A stretch of 7,670 nucleotides of DNA from Porticoccaceae bacterium (GTDB taxonomy: Bacteria; Pseudomonadota; Gammaproteobacteria; Pseudomonadales; Porticoccaceae). How positions within the stretch are numbered: position 1 is the stretch's first letter; every line of letters starts with the position of its first letter. The position numbers were made by a program, and so were the translations under genes. The stretch spans positions 1 through 7,670 of the forward strand of contig JALRJD010000104.1 of assembly GCA_023255165.1 (NCBI GenBank). Direction: 5' to 3'. Of this stretch, positions 6,353-7,670 are shown piece after piece. The notes under the pieces are model-generated. The model ran no database searches. It saw only the letters and a list, made by a program, of their open reading frames with translations, and was not told the DNA's origin.

Positions 6353-7056
6353 TGCCGGAAGTTAAGTCGGTTGTTGTCACCTATCGGCCAAAACTGGTCT
6401 ATCTCTCTGTGTTTGCGATCTGCGCGTTGGTGCTGCTGGCGCTGTTTGTCGGCAAGTTATGGGGCGGCCATGTCTTTGGTCTGGAGATGCGCGAAAAGGA
6501 ACGGCTGCAGATTCTGGCCGATGATCTCGGCGACAAGCTGGCCGAGCAACAAGAGGAGCTGAGCAGAATTCGTCTGAGCCTGAAAGTCGATGAGGCGGCG
6601 CTGGAGAATAGTCGGCAGGAGATGATTGTTCTGCAGCGAAGCATCTATCAGCGCGATGAAGAGTTAAAACTCTACCGCGAGCTGTTGCGCGACAAGAAAC
6701 AGCCCGACGGTCTTTCGGTGGCGGATGTGCGCCTGACCGCGCTGGACGATGGTCGAGTAGATTATCGCTGGGTGGCGCGACAGAAGACCGTCAAAATGAA
6801 AACACTGCAGGTGCTGGCCGAATTGTGGTTGTTGGGCACGGTAAATGGCGAGCCGAAAGAGATCTCGTTTCAACAGCTGGATGCCGATATTGCCGAGCTT
6901 CCACTGAAGCTGGAATTTAAATATTTCTCAATAAATCACGGCGTGCTTAGAATACCGGATGATTTTGAACCGCAGCAGATCAGGATTGTGCTGCGTTATC
7001 CGTGGATGGAGAAGGCGCAGTTCGATAGCAAATTTGACTGGAAGCTTGAAGATTAA
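6352..7056 (+). CDS. Membrane-anchored coiled-coil protein of unknown function (argC-bactofilin neighbour)
   Basis: I do not know a function for this 234-residue protein. A short basic N-terminus (1-14) precedes one hydrophobic segment (about 15-34, LVYLSVFAICALVLLALFVG), best read as an uncleaved inner-membrane anchor with the rest in the periplasm or cytoplasm. Residues about 44-115 are rich in Glu, Leu, Gln, Lys and Arg with heptad-like spacing (MREKERLQILADDLGDKLAE and on), suggesting a coiled coil. Residues about 120-234 look like a beta-rich globular domain ending RYPWMEKAQFDSKFDWKLED. It may correspond to the Pfam family DUF6776, a name from memory that I have not checked. It overlaps argC by one base and is followed 32 bp later by the bactofilin, and I recall the same order near argC in Pseudomonas. 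A structural partner of the bactofilin is an inference from that context only. Confidence 0.85.
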   Translation: MPEVKSVVVTYRPKLVYLSVFAICALVLLALFVGKLWGGHVFGLEMREKERLQILADDLGDKLAEQQEELSRIRLSLKVDEAALENSRQEMIVLQRSIYQRDEELKLYRELLRDKKQPDGLSVADVRLTALDDGRVDYRWVARQKTVKMKTLQVLAELWLLGTVNGEPKEISFQQLDADIAELPLKLEFKYFSINHGVLRIPDDFEPQQIRIVLRYPWMEKAQFDSKFDWKLED

Positions 7057-7088
7057 AATCCGCGGGTTAAAAGCTGAGGGCTTAAAAA

Positions 7089-7502
7089 ATGTTAGGCAAA
7101 AAGAAAGAGCAAAGCGGCGCCAGTTCAGGGGCGACGACACTGATCGCGGTTGGTACCGCGCTGACCGGTGATGTCAGTTTCTGCGGCAACCTCGAAATTG
7201 AAGGCACGGTGATAGGTAATATCACCGGGACTGGCGAGGATTCGCGAGTGCGTGTGCTAAATAGTGGCTCGGTCGTAGGCGATATTGTTGCCGCCACATT
7301 GATGGTGAATGGCAGTATCAAGGGCGATCTCTATGCGACCAAGTTGATCAAACTGGCGTCCAAAGCCGTAGTTGAAGGAAATCTCAACTATAAGTTAATT
7401 GAAATTGATAAAGGCGCTGAAGTTGTTGGCACTTTTGTTTATCATCAGCCGTCTACCAATGTCACGCAGTTCCCGGCAGACTCGAAAGAGTTCAAACAGT
7501 AG
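7089..7502 (+). CDS. Bactofilin (polymer-forming cytoskeletal protein, DUF583 family)
   Basis: Bactofilins are small proteins that polymerise without nucleotide into filaments or sheets, often at the inner membrane, and position cell-wall or polar machinery. This one has 137 residues, within the usual range. The conserved core (about 16-118) is a run of short beta strands with glycine at turns, as in the right-handed beta-helix fold: GTALTGDVSFCGNLEIEGTV (22-41), then the units SGSVVGDI (59-66), VNGSIKGDLY (73-82), AVVEGNLNY (93-101) and GAEVVGTF (109-116). The N-terminus MLGKKKEQSG (1-10) is short and basic, possibly a membrane-targeting tail; the C-terminus is a polar tail. GAGGG-like ribosome site GAGGG lies 8 bases before the ATG. 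No peptidase or hydrolase gene that some bactofilins pair with is present in the window. It follows the unknown coiled-coil membrane protein by 32 bp, probably on one transcript. Confidence 0.92.
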   Translation: MLGKKKEQSGASSGATTLIAVGTALTGDVSFCGNLEIEGTVIGNITGTGEDSRVRVLNSGSVVGDIVAATLMVNGSIKGDLYATKLIKLASKAVVEGNLNYKLIEIDKGAEVVGTFVYHQPSTNVTQFPADSKEFKQ

Positions 7503-7639
7503 TTTCCACCGCAATTGGAGTATCATCGTATAACCGGGCAGGGCAGCTGTTCGATTGTGGTTGATCCTCAGTCAGTTGGGTAAATTTCTACAGATTTTTT
7601 AAGCAGGTTTTAGTCGCTTCCAGCAAGCACGGAGAAACA
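7503..7639. other. Intergenic region between bactofilin and erpA-like start
   Basis: The 137 bases hold no gene. ACCGCAAT (7508-7515) and ATTGTGGT (7554-7561) are complementary over eight positions, including one G-T wobble, with a 38-base loop; no T-run follows directly, so I do not call it a terminator. A run of six Ts at 7595-7600 has no stem before it. I found no -35/-10 pair of proper spacing and no clear IscR site, which might have been expected ahead of erpA. GGAG at 7631-7634 is the ribosome site of the next gene. Confidence 0.6.
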
Positions 7640-7670
7640 ATGTCAGTTATTGAAACATATATCCCATCAG
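7640..7670 (+). CDS. erpA: Iron-sulfur cluster insertion protein ErpA, N-terminal fragment
   Basis: Only ten complete codons are present, reading MSVIETYIPS, and the gene runs off the window end. The start resembles ErpA proteins (E. coli begins MSDDVALPLEFT; Pseudomonas-like forms begin MSVETF), an A-type carrier that inserts Fe-S clusters into apoproteins such as IspG and IspH. GGAG at 7631-7634 is five bases upstream of the ATG, supporting a real start. The argC, membrane protein, bactofilin, erpA order as I remember it from Pseudomonas is the main support; ten residues cannot prove the identity. The CX(n)CGC cluster ligands lie outside the window. Confidence 0.55.
   Translation, partial: MSVIETYIPS

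Overview
This looks like chromosomal DNA of a gammaproteobacterium of the Pseudomonas/Cellvibrionales kind, and the gene order suggests a marine or environmental relative rather than an enteric. The reasons are the type of each protein (non-zinc HemB, HemJ as the protoporphyrinogen oxidase, RsuA and RsmC homologues) and the order argC, coiled-coil membrane protein, bactofilin, erpA, which as I remember it is shared with Pseudomonas. The assignment is inferred from protein similarity held in memory; no search was run.

Layout. Positions 1-393 hold no convincing gene but are rich in hairpins and short repeats. Positions 394-5164 carry five minus-strand genes, transcribed in the order hemJ, hemL, hemB, rsuA, rsmC. 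The last three are tightly packed: hemB/rsuA share one base (TAATG) and rsuA/rsmC share four (ATGA). There are gaps of about 145 bp between hemJ and hemL and about 128 bp between hemL and hemB, so the block may be more than one transcription unit. A 123-bp divergent intergenic region (5165-5287) with overlapping -10-like sequences and a repeated CTATAA/TTATAG motif separates hemJ from the plus-strand block. That block is argC, a membrane-anchored coiled-coil protein of unknown function (one-base overlap with argC), a bactofilin, and the first ten codons of a gene that reads like erpA, cut off by the window end.

How the genes fit together. HemL makes 5-aminolevulinate, HemB condenses two of these to porphobilinogen, and HemJ oxidises protoporphyrinogen IX to protoporphyrin IX, so three steps of heme synthesis are clustered. 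RsuA and RsmC both modify 16S rRNA of the small ribosomal subunit. ArgC is the third step of arginine synthesis. The membrane protein and the bactofilin are the most likely place for under-described biology: a cytoskeletal polymer encoded beside a possible membrane partner. Most of the window is ordinary core genome. I do not see a defence system, mobile element, CRISPR array, tRNA or rRNA gene.
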